DNA from: Gammaproteobacteria bacterium
Lineage (GTDB): Bacteria; Pseudomonadota; Gammaproteobacteria; Pseudomonadales; Azotimanducaceae
Reading direction: 5' to 3'
DNA length: 6,824 nucleotides
Assembly (NCBI GenBank): GCA_009839405.1
Contig: VXPR01000254.1
Span: 1-6,824, forward strand
Shown: piece after piece, positions 1 to 6,171 of the stretch
Layout: the number at the start of each line of letters is the position of its first letter
Position numbering within the stretch: position 1 is the first letter of the stretch
The notes under the pieces: model-generated
Told to the model about the DNA's origin: nothing
The model's input: only the letters and a program-made list of their open reading frames with translations
Database searches by the model: none
Program-made: the position numbers and the translations under genes

Positions 1-7
1 GCGCACT

Positions 8-133
8 ATGTTGAGGGGGCCGGAGCGAATGCGTCCGCAGGACGCACGAATGCGTCCGCAGGACGCACGAATGCGTCCGCAGGACGCACGAGTACCTGCA
101 CAGTCACAGCGAGTGGATCGTCGTCCGCAGTAG
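8..133 (+). other. doubtful small open frame through the repeat array
   Basis: One plus-strand frame is open from the left edge (base 2) to a TAG at 131-133. It could start at the ATG at 8 (41 codons) or continue from a gene cut off by the window edge. The 21-bp repeats are a multiple of three and encode three copies of MRPQDAR. The product would be basic and low in complexity, with no recognisable domain, signal peptide or membrane segment. No ribosome binding site can be judged because only 7 bases precede the ATG. I consider it more likely that the repeats are non-coding and the frame is open by chance. It is listed only because it could be the 3' end of an upstream gene. Confidence 0.15.
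27..89. repeat. three perfect 21-bp tandem repeats with hairpin cores
   Basis: Three identical, abutting 21-bp units lie at 27-47, 48-68 and 69-89. Each contains the palindromic core GCGTCCGCAGGACGC. With the flanking T and A this makes a 7-bp perfect stem (TGCGTCC/GGACGCA) around a GCA loop. A partial echo, CGTCCGCAG, occurs at 122-130. The array sits 50 bp past the 3' end of the minus-strand cca gene. It could work as REP-like palindromes, as transcript-end hairpins (no T-run follows) or as protein-binding sites. The repeats are read directly from the sequence; their function is unknown. Confidence 0.95.
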
Positions 134-138
134 GGCAT

Positions 139-1551
139 TCATGAATGATCCGGACTAGAGCCCGGTGCCGGTTCGCGAGCTGTGGAGTCTTTCAGCACGG
201 CATCCAGGATGCGGTCCGGGTCGTTCCAGCCATGTGTGTCCTGCACGGCACGGCAGCGACGGAGAACGTCGCTGAATTCAGGCCCCGGCTTGAGGCCGCG
301 GGCGATGAGATGGCGGCCGAGCACGGCATTGGGAGGCGAATGATCGGCGACGGCAAGGGCGCGGGCACGGGCCAGGAAACGGTCACCTTCGGAGAACGAT
401 CGCGCCAATGCCTCCTTGGTGGTGCGGCCGAGATGGTCGGCGCGGGCGGTGCGCACCAAGAGCTCGATGGTTACGCCGTCGGCAGCGAGTCGCCGTGCCA
501 GACGTCGATAGGCACTCTCGCCGGCGCCCTGCGCCACGAACTCGGCCGGCGCGAGATGGTGTCGAACCAACGCCGAGGTCCGCTTGATCAGAGCGTGCGA
601 AGTGCGGAGGCTATCCAGAAAGGCGCGGGTGGGGGCGATCCCGGCTTCGGAATGGCCGGGGGATCGAACGGTGCCGTCGGCCTTGGTTTGCGTTACGAGC
701 GGTTTTCCGAAGTCATGGCACAGGGCACCGAACATGAGCGCGGCGTCTTCGTCGCCGTCCCCTGTGCGAAGCATGGCCGCCTCGTCGACAACCATCAGCG
801 TGTGGGTCCACACATCCCCTTCCGGATGCCAGCGAGGGTCCTGCGGCACGTCCACCAAGGCAGCGAGTTGCGGGAAGTGGCCGAGGAGCCCAGAGCGGCG
901 CAAGAATGCCAAGCCAAGGGACGGACGCACGCCGCGCAGGAGCAACTTGTGGAACTCCTCCCGCTTGCGCTCGGACGAAATCTCGGCCAGGTCCAGTTCG
1001 CCGCACAGGCGCACGAGTTCTTCGTTTGGCGTCATGTCGAGCCGGGCGCAGAACTGCGCAACGCGTAGCCCCCGCAGAGGGTCTTCGGGAAAGGTGGCCG
1101 TGTCCGTGGCCCGCAATACCCGACGCTCAAGGTCACGGCGTCCGCCATGCGGGTCCAGGATGTTCCCGCCAGGCAGTTCCATGCCCATGCTGTTGATGGT
1201 GAGGTCGCGGCGCCGCGCCGCTTCGGCAAAGTCGAGGCCTGGATCCACCTGCACATCAAAGCCTCGATGCCCCGGGCCGCGCTTGCTGTCGCGACGCGGC
1301 AGCGAGAACTCGGCGTGGACGCCCTTGCCGTCGAGCCGCAGCACCCCGAACGCGCGGCCAACGCGGCGCACACGGCCGAATCGCGCCAGAACGCCTTCGA
1401 GGTCTTCGAGCGCGAGCCCAAAGACCTCGATATCCATGTCCTTGGCGTCGATGCCGAGGCACAGATCGCGCACGAAACCGCCCACGGCAACCGGGCGTCC
1501 GCCAGACGCTACGATCGCTTCGGCGATAGTCTTGATGCGGGAGTCCAGCAT
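139..1551 (-). CDS. cca: CCA-adding tRNA nucleotidyltransferase with HD domain
   Basis: A 470-residue class II nucleotidyltransferase that should add or repair the 3'-terminal CCA of tRNA from CTP and ATP in the cytoplasm. The N-terminal head has GGFVRD (24-29), the metal-binding DMD (D38, D40) and RRDLTINSM (114-122). These are followed by EDPLRGLR (156-163) and the nucleotide-selecting ERKREEF (194-200). An HD phosphohydrolase-type domain follows, with H250, the H279-D280 pair and ADH at 371-373. The segment VGRAFGV (64-70) after the DxD motif resembles CCA-adding enzymes more than the GRRF-type signature of poly(A) polymerase I, so I prefer CCA addition. The protein is about 60 residues longer than E. 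coli Cca (412). About 20 residues precede the GGxVRD motif, where E. coli Cca has almost none. No clear Shine-Dalgarno precedes the ATG. The gene diverges from tadA, another tRNA-maturation gene, across 35 bp. The family is certain; poly(A) polymerase activity cannot be fully excluded. Confidence 0.93.
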   Translation of the reverse strand: MLDSRIKTIAEAIVASGGRPVAVGGFVRDLCLGIDAKDMDIEVFGLALEDLEGVLARFGRVRRVGRAFGVLRLDGKGVHAEFSLPRRDSKRGPGHRGFDVQVDPGLDFAEAARRRDLTINSMGMELPGGNILDPHGGRRDLERRVLRATDTATFPEDPLRGLRVAQFCARLDMTPNEELVRLCGELDLAEISSERKREEFHKLLLRGVRPSLGLAFLRRSGLLGHFPQLAALVDVPQDPRWHPEGDVWTHTLMVVDEAAMLRTGDGDEDAALMFGALCHDFGKPLVTQTKADGTVRSPGHSEAGIAPTRAFLDSLRTSHALIKRTSALVRHHLAPAEFVAQGAGESAYRRLARRLAADGVTIELLVRTARADHLGRTTKEALARSFSEGDRFLARARALAVADHSPPNAVLGRHLIARGLKPGPEFSDVLRRCRAVQDTHGWNDPDRILDAVLKDSTAREPAPGSSPDHS

Positions 1552-1557
1552 CGGGCG

Positions 1558-1563
1558 ATCATA
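1558..1563 (-). promoter_or_regulatory. candidate -10 element for cca
   Basis: Read on the minus strand this hexamer is TATGAT, one mismatch from the TATAAT consensus. Its downstream edge is 6 bases from the A of the cca ATG at 1551, so the usual 6-8 base spacing would start transcription at or next to the start codon. No good -35 box appears at 16-18 bp spacing, and there is no extended TG motif. This is an inference from position and a single hexamer. Confidence 0.35.
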
Positions 1564-1586
1564 AGCGCGAGAAGGGCAGGCATGAG

Positions 1587-2084
1587 ATGAAGGTCGCGGT
1601 GACGGATGTAGGGGCGGGGGCCCACCACGAACGCTGGATGCAGGTGGCGCTGGCCGAGGCGCGCCAAGCCGGATTGGCCGGCGAGGTGCCGGTTGGCGCT
1701 GTGGTGGTTGCTGCCGGTCGAGAGGTTGGACGTGGCCACAACCGCTCGGTATCGGCCCAGGACCCCACCGCCCACGCGGAGATGGAAGCGCTCCGCGATG
1801 CGGCAGGGCAGATGAGGAACTACCGCCTTCCCGGCACCACGCTGTATGTCACGGTGGAGCCCTGCATGATGTGTGCCGGTGCGTTGGTTCACGCCCGGGT
1901 TGAGCGCCTGGTATTCGGTGCTCGCGAGCCCAAAGCCGGCGCCGTGCGAAGCGTGGCGAGGGTGCTCGATTGGGAGCACCTCAACCACAAGGTCGCGGTG
2001 GTGGAGGGCGTGTTGGCGGAGGAGTGCGGTGAACTGATGTCGTCGTTCTTCGCCGGCCGGCGCACAAAGGACACATCCCGATAG
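1587..2084 (+). CDS. tadA: tRNA-specific adenosine-34 deaminase TadA
   Basis: A 165-residue zinc-dependent deaminase of the cytidine/deoxycytidylate deaminase fold. It converts the wobble adenosine A34 of tRNA-Arg(ACG) to inosine, allowing one tRNA to read CGU, CGC and CGA. The active site is intact. HAE at 63-65 provides the zinc-ligand His63 and the proton-shuttling Glu65, and PCMMC at 92-96 provides Cys93 and Cys96. The surrounding blocks EVPVGAV (33-39), NRSVSAQDPTAHAE (52-65) and LYVTVEPC (86-93) closely follow E. coli TadA, and the length is near the usual 150-170. The ATG at 1587 has a modest purine-rich AAGGG about 10 bases upstream. A GTG four codons later is a possible alternative start; homology begins near residue 14. 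The gene is divergent from cca, so its promoter must lie in the 35-bp gap or inside the 5' end of cca. The C-terminal tail after FFAGRR is short and basic. Confidence 0.97.
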   Translation: MKVAVTDVGAGAHHERWMQVALAEARQAGLAGEVPVGAVVVAAGREVGRGHNRSVSAQDPTAHAEMEALRDAAGQMRNYRLPGTTLYVTVEPCMMCAGALVHARVERLVFGAREPKAGAVRSVARVLDWEHLNHKVAVVEGVLAEECGELMSSFFAGRRTKDTSR

Positions 2085-2108
2085 CGCCGCAGCGGCGGTG
2101 GCCCTTTT
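2085..2108 (+). terminator. weak terminator-like hairpin after tadA
   Basis: Immediately after the tadA stop, CGCCG (2085-2089) can pair with CGGCG (2093-2097) around a CAG loop. A run of four T follows at 2105-2108. The stem is only 5 bp and the T-run is 7 bases away, so this is a poor intrinsic terminator. Readthrough into purL is plausible. Confidence 0.2.
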
Positions 2109-2153
2109 CGGTGAGAGGCGAGTTCGGGGTGCCGGATCGATGGGGTGGGCGAA

Positions 2154-2159
2154 TACAAT
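2154..2159 (+). promoter_or_regulatory. candidate -10 element for purL
   Basis: The hexamer TACAAT differs from the -10 consensus at one position and lies in an AT-rich patch (GAATACAATAGA) that stands out in GC-rich surroundings. Transcription would begin near 2165-2167, giving a leader of about 33 bases to the GTG at 2199. No convincing -35 box is visible at 16-18 bp spacing. If this promoter is real, the earlier in-frame GTG at 2145 would lie upstream of the transcript and could not be the start on that mRNA. Confidence 0.4.
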
Positions 2160-2198
2160 AGACACTTGTTCCAAGACGCTGGCGCCCGCCGACTACTC

Positions 2199-5100
2199 GT
2201 GACCCACGATCTCGTCGTCTTCACCGGGCCGCCGGCTTTCACGCAAGCTCGCCTCTCAGCAAAGCTCGCCGAGTTGCGTCGGATTGATCCGGCGGCTTCT
2301 GGCCTTTTTGCCGAGTTCGTTCACTTCCTGTTTCTGCGTCGACCCTTGAGCGTTGCCGAGCGTCGCGTTGTGGGCGGGCTGCTTGCCTATGGGCCGCGTC
2401 ACGCCTTGCCGGCGCCTGTCGGCGAACCGTTGTGTGTGGTCATTCCTCGGCCCGGCACGATCTCGCCTTGGTCGAGCAAGGCGACGGATATCGTCGTTCG
2501 CTGCGGCATCGATGCAGTGGAGCGGGTGGAGCGCGGCGTGCGCTGGCATGTTGCCGGGTCACAGCGCACGGAACTTGCGACGTTGCTGCACGACCGCATG
2601 ACCGAATGCCCCGTGTTCGACGACGACTTTGCCTTCCTTACGGCGGTGCAGACGCCGCGCCCGCTTGCGAAGGTCGCTCTTGGCGACGACCCGGCTGCTG
2701 CGTTGCTCGTCGCCAACCGAGACATGGGCCTCGCGCTGTCGGACGACGAGGTGGACTACCTCGCCACCACCTTCGCCGGGCTCGGTCGCGACCCCACGGA
2801 TGTGGAACTCATGATGTTCGCGCAAGCGAACTCCGAGCATTGTCGCCACAAGATCTTCAACGCTGCATGGGTTGTGGACGGCAAGGAGGTGCCGCAAACC
2901 CTGTTCGGCATGATCCGCAACACCCATCGCGCCATCAACGGCGCCGGCATACTTTCAGCCTACTCCGACAATGCTGCCGTCATCGAAGGCCACCGCACCG
3001 AGCGGTTCCGGCCGGACGACGACGCAATCTATCGCCCTCGCCCTGAGCCTGCGCATATCCTGATGAAGGCCGAGACCCACAACCACCCGACCGCCATCGC
3101 TCCCTATCCCGGTGCGGCGACCGGGGCCGGCGGCGAGATTCGCGATGAAGGCAGCGTCGGGCGCGGCTCCCGGCCGAAGGCCGGACTCGCCGGATTTACC
3201 ACCAGCCACCTGGAAATCGGCGAGGCACTGGAGCCGTGGGAGCTTGGTCGGGGTCGCCCGGGCAATGTGGCCTCGGCGCGGCAGATCATGCTCGACGGGC
3301 CGCTCGGTGCGGCGGCGTTCGCCAACGAGTACGGTCGTCCTTGCCTCACCGGCTATTTCCGCACTTTCGAGGCGGGCGGTTCCGAACCCGATAAGACGTG
3401 GGGTTACCACAAGCCGGTAATGATCGCCGGCGGGGTGGGCACCGTCGTGGAACGCGACGTCCACGCGGCGGACGTACCGTCGAGTGCCCGGCTGGTGGTG
3501 CTGGGCGGCCCGGCCATGCTGATTGGCCTCGGCGGAGGCGCGGCTTCGAGCATGGCTTCCGGCCAGAGTCTGGCGGAGCTCGATTTTGCCTCCGTGCAGA
3601 GAGAGAACGCGGAGATGCAGCGTCGTTGTCAGGAAGTCATCGACCGCTGCACAGACTTGGGCGAGGGCAATCCCATCCGCCTGATTCACGATGTCGGAGC
3701 GGGCGGCCTCGCCAACGCGCTGCCGGAGCTGGTGCGGGAAGCGGGCCTCGGCGGTCGCTTCGACATCCGCGCCGTGCCGAGCGCCGATGCTGGCATGTCG
3801 CCCATGGAAATCTGGTGCAACGAGTCGCAGGAGCGCTATGTGCTTGCGGTGGCACCGCAGGACATGCGGACGTTTGAAGCTATCTGCCGCCGCGAGCGCT
3901 GCCCGTTTGCGGTGGTCGGCGAGGCAACCGCGACGACGGATCTTGTCGTCGAGGACTCGCTCTTGCGTGGCCTGCCGGTGCGGTTGAGCCTCGATGCGCT
4001 GTTTGGCCATCCGCCTCGGATGACGCGGAGCTACCAGGCTCAGGCGAACCCGCTCGGTAGGTTCCTGCACCGCGACATCGATCTGGCAGAGGCCTTAGAC
4101 CGCGTGCTCCGATTCCCCGCGGTGGCGTCGAAGAAGTTCCTCGTCACCATCGGCGATCGCAGCGTCACGGGGCTGGTGGCGCGGGACCAGATGGTGGGCC
4201 CGTTTCAAGCCCCAGTAGCCGACGTCGGCGTGACCCTTGCGGGATTCGACACCTATCGCGGCGAGGCGATGGCCATGGGCGAGCGTTCGCCGGTGGCGGT
4301 GCGAGACGCTCGCGCCGCCGCACGGCTTGCAGTGGCGGAGGCTCTGACGAATCTCTTTGCGGCACCGGTGACGGACTTGCGGCGCGTGGTGCTATCGGCA
4401 AACTGGATGGCGGCTGCTGGCCACGAGGGCCAGGACCAGGCGCTGCGCGAGGCCGTCACGGCGATTGGTGAAGAGCTCTGCCCTGCACTTGGCATCGCGG
4501 TGCCGGTGGGCAAGGACAGCTTGTCGATGCAAAGCCGCTGGCAGTCCGAGGACGGCGCGGACCAGTGCGTCGTCTCGCCGGTGACGCTTAACGTGACCGC
4601 GTTTGCACCCGTGACGGATGCGCGACGTACACTGACGCCCTTCCTGCCGGAGGAAGTCCGAGAGCTGCTCCTAGTGGCACCGGGACCTCAGCGTCGGCTC
4701 GGCGCCAGTGCGCTGGAGCAGTGCTTTCCCGAGTGCGTCGAGGGCTTTGGTGCCGCGCCGCCTGACGTCGACGACGAGGGCCAGTTCAGGCAAATGCTTG
4801 AGACGTTGCACGCGATGTGTGCGGAAGGTGTGGTGGGAGCGTGGCACGACCGCTCCGACGGTGGCCTCTTCGTGGCACTGCTTGAGATGGCTTTCGCGAC
4901 GCGCTGTGGGCTGGACATTCGCCTCGACACCGACGATGCCCTGGCGGAGCTGTTTGCCGAGGAAGTGGGCGTGGTGCTTGGCCTCTGCGTTGACGATTCA
5001 CCCGGCGTCCAGAAGCGGCTACGGGAGGCAGGAGTTGCGTGCGAGCGGGTGGGGCGGCGACGCGACGACGAGCGCATCTGCATCTATCGCCGCGACGAGT

Positions 5101-6068
5101 TGGCATTTGCCTCCACACGCAGCGATTTGGAGCGCCGCTGGGCATCCGTCAGCCACCACATGCAACGCATTCGCGACGATGCGACCTGTGCCGATGAGGA
5201 ACTCGCCGCCATCGACTCGGACGTCGCAACCCTACGGTTTCGTGCCTCGTTCGATCCGCAACAGGACATCGCGGCACCATACGTCGCAAGCGGCGTTCGC
5301 CCCCGGGCCCTGATCCTGCGCGAGCAGGGCGTGAACGGCCAGATCGAGATGGCCGCGGCATTCCACCGGGCCGGTTTCGAAGCGGTGGACGTCCACATGA
5401 GCGACGTGTTCGCGGACCCCGAGGTGCTCAAAGGGGGTCAAGTGCTGGCGGTTTGCGGTGGCTTCTCGTACGGCGACGTGCTCGGCGCCGGCGGCGGCTG
5501 GGCCAAGTCGATCCTGTTCCACGCCGAGGTGCGCGACGCGTTTGCCGCCTTCTTCGCCGGCGATACGCTGAGCCTCGGCGTCTGCAACGGCTGCCAGATG
5601 ATGGCGCAGCTCAAGTCGCTTATTCCCGGCGCCGGGCATTGGCCGGCGTTCGTTGCCAACCGCTCCGAGCGCTTCGAGGCGCGAACGGTCAACGTCCGCG
5701 TAAACGACGTGGACTCGCCGTGGCTTGCCGGCATGGGCGGAGCCCTGCTCCCCGTGCCCATCGCACACGGCGAAGGCCGCACCGAGTTCGCGACAAAAAA
5801 CGACGCGAATGCGACGTTCTCCCAAGGGTTGGCCGCGCTCCAGTTCGCGGACAGCGCAGGCGAGAACGCCACAACCTATCCCGCCAACCCCAACGGCTCG
5901 GACACTGGTCTCGCCGGCGTGATCTCTACGGCCGGCAGGGCATTCATCCTCATGCCCCACCCAGAACGCGCCTTCCGCGCCGTGCAGAACTCTTGGCGGC
6001 ACGAGTCGTGGGGCGAAGACGGCCCGTGGCTGCGCCTGTTCCGCAACGCCCGATCGGCCCTTGGTTGA
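2199..6068 (+). CDS. purL: phosphoribosylformylglycinamidine synthase PurL, large single-chain type
   Basis: A 1,289-residue enzyme (E. coli 1,295) for the fourth step of de novo purine synthesis: FGAR + ATP + glutamine to FGAM + ADP + Pi + glutamate, in the cytosol. The N-terminal domain contains PGTISPWSSKATD (85-97). The synthetase part has the signature QANSEHCRH (209-217) and ETHNHPTAI (292-300). The second half has IGDRSVTG (from 651), VGKDSLSM (from 770) and HDRSDGG (883-889). A C-terminal class I glutaminase runs from about 1034, with nucleophile Cys1129 in GVCNGCQM and the His1254/Glu1256 pair in PHPERAF. These positions are each six lower than the E. coli ones (C1135, H1260, E1262). 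I chose the GTG at 2199 because homology to the E. coli N-terminus begins just after it and a candidate -10 lies at 2154-2159. An in-frame GTG at 2145 would add 18 residues without homology. No strong Shine-Dalgarno precedes either. No frameshift is seen. Residue 1099 is Gly (GAGGGWAKS) where E. coli has Glu. Confidence 0.97.
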   Translation: MTHDLVVFTGPPAFTQARLSAKLAELRRIDPAASGLFAEFVHFLFLRRPLSVAERRVVGGLLAYGPRHALPAPVGEPLCVVIPRPGTISPWSSKATDIVVRCGIDAVERVERGVRWHVAGSQRTELATLLHDRMTECPVFDDDFAFLTAVQTPRPLAKVALGDDPAAALLVANRDMGLALSDDEVDYLATTFAGLGRDPTDVELMMFAQANSEHCRHKIFNAAWVVDGKEVPQTLFGMIRNTHRAINGAGILSAYSDNAAVIEGHRTERFRPDDDAIYRPRPEPAHILMKAETHNHPTAIAPYPGAATGAGGEIRDEGSVGRGSRPKAGLAGFTTSHLEIGEALEPWELGRGRPGNVASARQIMLDGPLGAAAFANEYGRPCLTGYFRTFEAGGSEPDKTWGYHKPVMIAGGVGTVVERDVHAADVPSSARLVVLGGPAMLIGLGGGAASSMASGQSLAELDFASVQRENAEMQRRCQEVIDRCTDLGEGNPIRLIHDVGAGGLANALPELVREAGLGGRFDIRAVPSADAGMSPMEIWCNESQERYVLAVAPQDMRTFEAICRRERCPFAVVGEATATTDLVVEDSLLRGLPVRLSLDALFGHPPRMTRSYQAQANPLGRFLHRDIDLAEALDRVLRFPAVASKKFLVTIGDRSVTGLVARDQMVGPFQAPVADVGVTLAGFDTYRGEAMAMGERSPVAVRDARAAARLAVAEALTNLFAAPVTDLRRVVLSANWMAAAGHEGQDQALREAVTAIGEELCPALGIAVPVGKDSLSMQSRWQSEDGADQCVVSPVTLNVTAFAPVTDARRTLTPFLPEEVRELLLVAPGPQRRLGASALEQCFPECVEGFGAAPPDVDDEGQFRQMLETLHAMCAEGVVGAWHDRSDGGLFVALLEMAFATRCGLDIRLDTDDALAELFAEEVGVVLGLCVDDSPGVQKRLREAGVACERVGRRRDDERICIYRRDELAFASTRSDLERRWASVSHHMQRIRDDATCADEELAAIDSDVATLRFRASFDPQQDIAAPYVASGVRPRALILREQGVNGQIEMAAAFHRAGFEAVDVHMSDVFADPEVLKGGQVLAVCGGFSYGDVLGAGGGWAKSILFHAEVRDAFAAFFAGDTLSLGVCNGCQMMAQLKSLIPGAGHWPAFVANRSERFEARTVNVRVNDVDSPWLAGMGGALLPVPIAHGEGRTEFATKNDANATFSQGLAALQFADSAGENATTYPANPNGSDTGLAGVISTAGRAFILMPHPERAFRAVQNSWRHESWGEDGPWLRLFRNARSALG

Positions 6069-6171
6069 GCTTGCCTGAGGGGCCGCCCTTGCGGAATGAG
6101 GCTCAGAATGTTGAACACCGCTCGTTCTTTGGCTGACCTTGCTCGTCCGTCAGGCAACGGCGTTGGCGGCC
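6069..6171. other. convergent gap between purL and the Nudix gene, no gene
   Basis: These 103 bases separate two convergent stops. I see no gene and no classical terminator with a T-run. The only structure is a set of weak inverted repeats: TTGCCTGA (6071-6078) with TCAGGCAA (6150-6157), GGCCGCC (6081-6087) with GGCGGCC (6165-6171), and a 4-bp stem CCGC/GCGG at 6083-6094. Together they could fold the region into a branched structure ending transcripts from both sides. That is an inference and is not strongly supported. Confidence 0.3.

Noticed and set aside
27..89. CRISPR array
   Set aside because: The units abut with no spacers and there are no cas genes nearby, so these are tandem repeats.
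145..1564. Plus-strand open frames of 307 and 326 codons opposite cca
   Set aside because: They are antisense to a gene with intact catalytic motifs. They have low-complexity Arg/Ser/Ala-rich translations and no recognisable domain, and long antisense frames are expected in GC-rich coding DNA.
1509..2174. Minus-strand open frame of 221 codons opposite tadA
   Set aside because: It is antisense to tadA, which has an intact zinc site, and shows no domain of its own.
2085..2198. PurR-type operator or purine riboswitch upstream of purL
   Set aside because: I found nothing like the E. coli PurR palindrome, and the gap lacks a recognisable purine aptamer core. The leader is also too short for one after the candidate promoter.
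2955..4070. Minus-strand open frame of 371 codons inside purL
   Set aside because: It is fully antisense to highly conserved PurL sequence and its translation is rich in Arg, His and Ala with no family resemblance. It is a composition shadow.
5232..6002. Minus-strand open frame of 256 codons inside the PurL glutaminase region
   Set aside because: It overlaps the conserved glutaminase motifs on the other strand and has no recognisable protein features.
6113..6130. GAAC/GTTC mini-hairpin followed by TTT as a purL terminator
   Set aside because: The stem has only 4 bp with a 7-base loop and three T, which is too weak to call.
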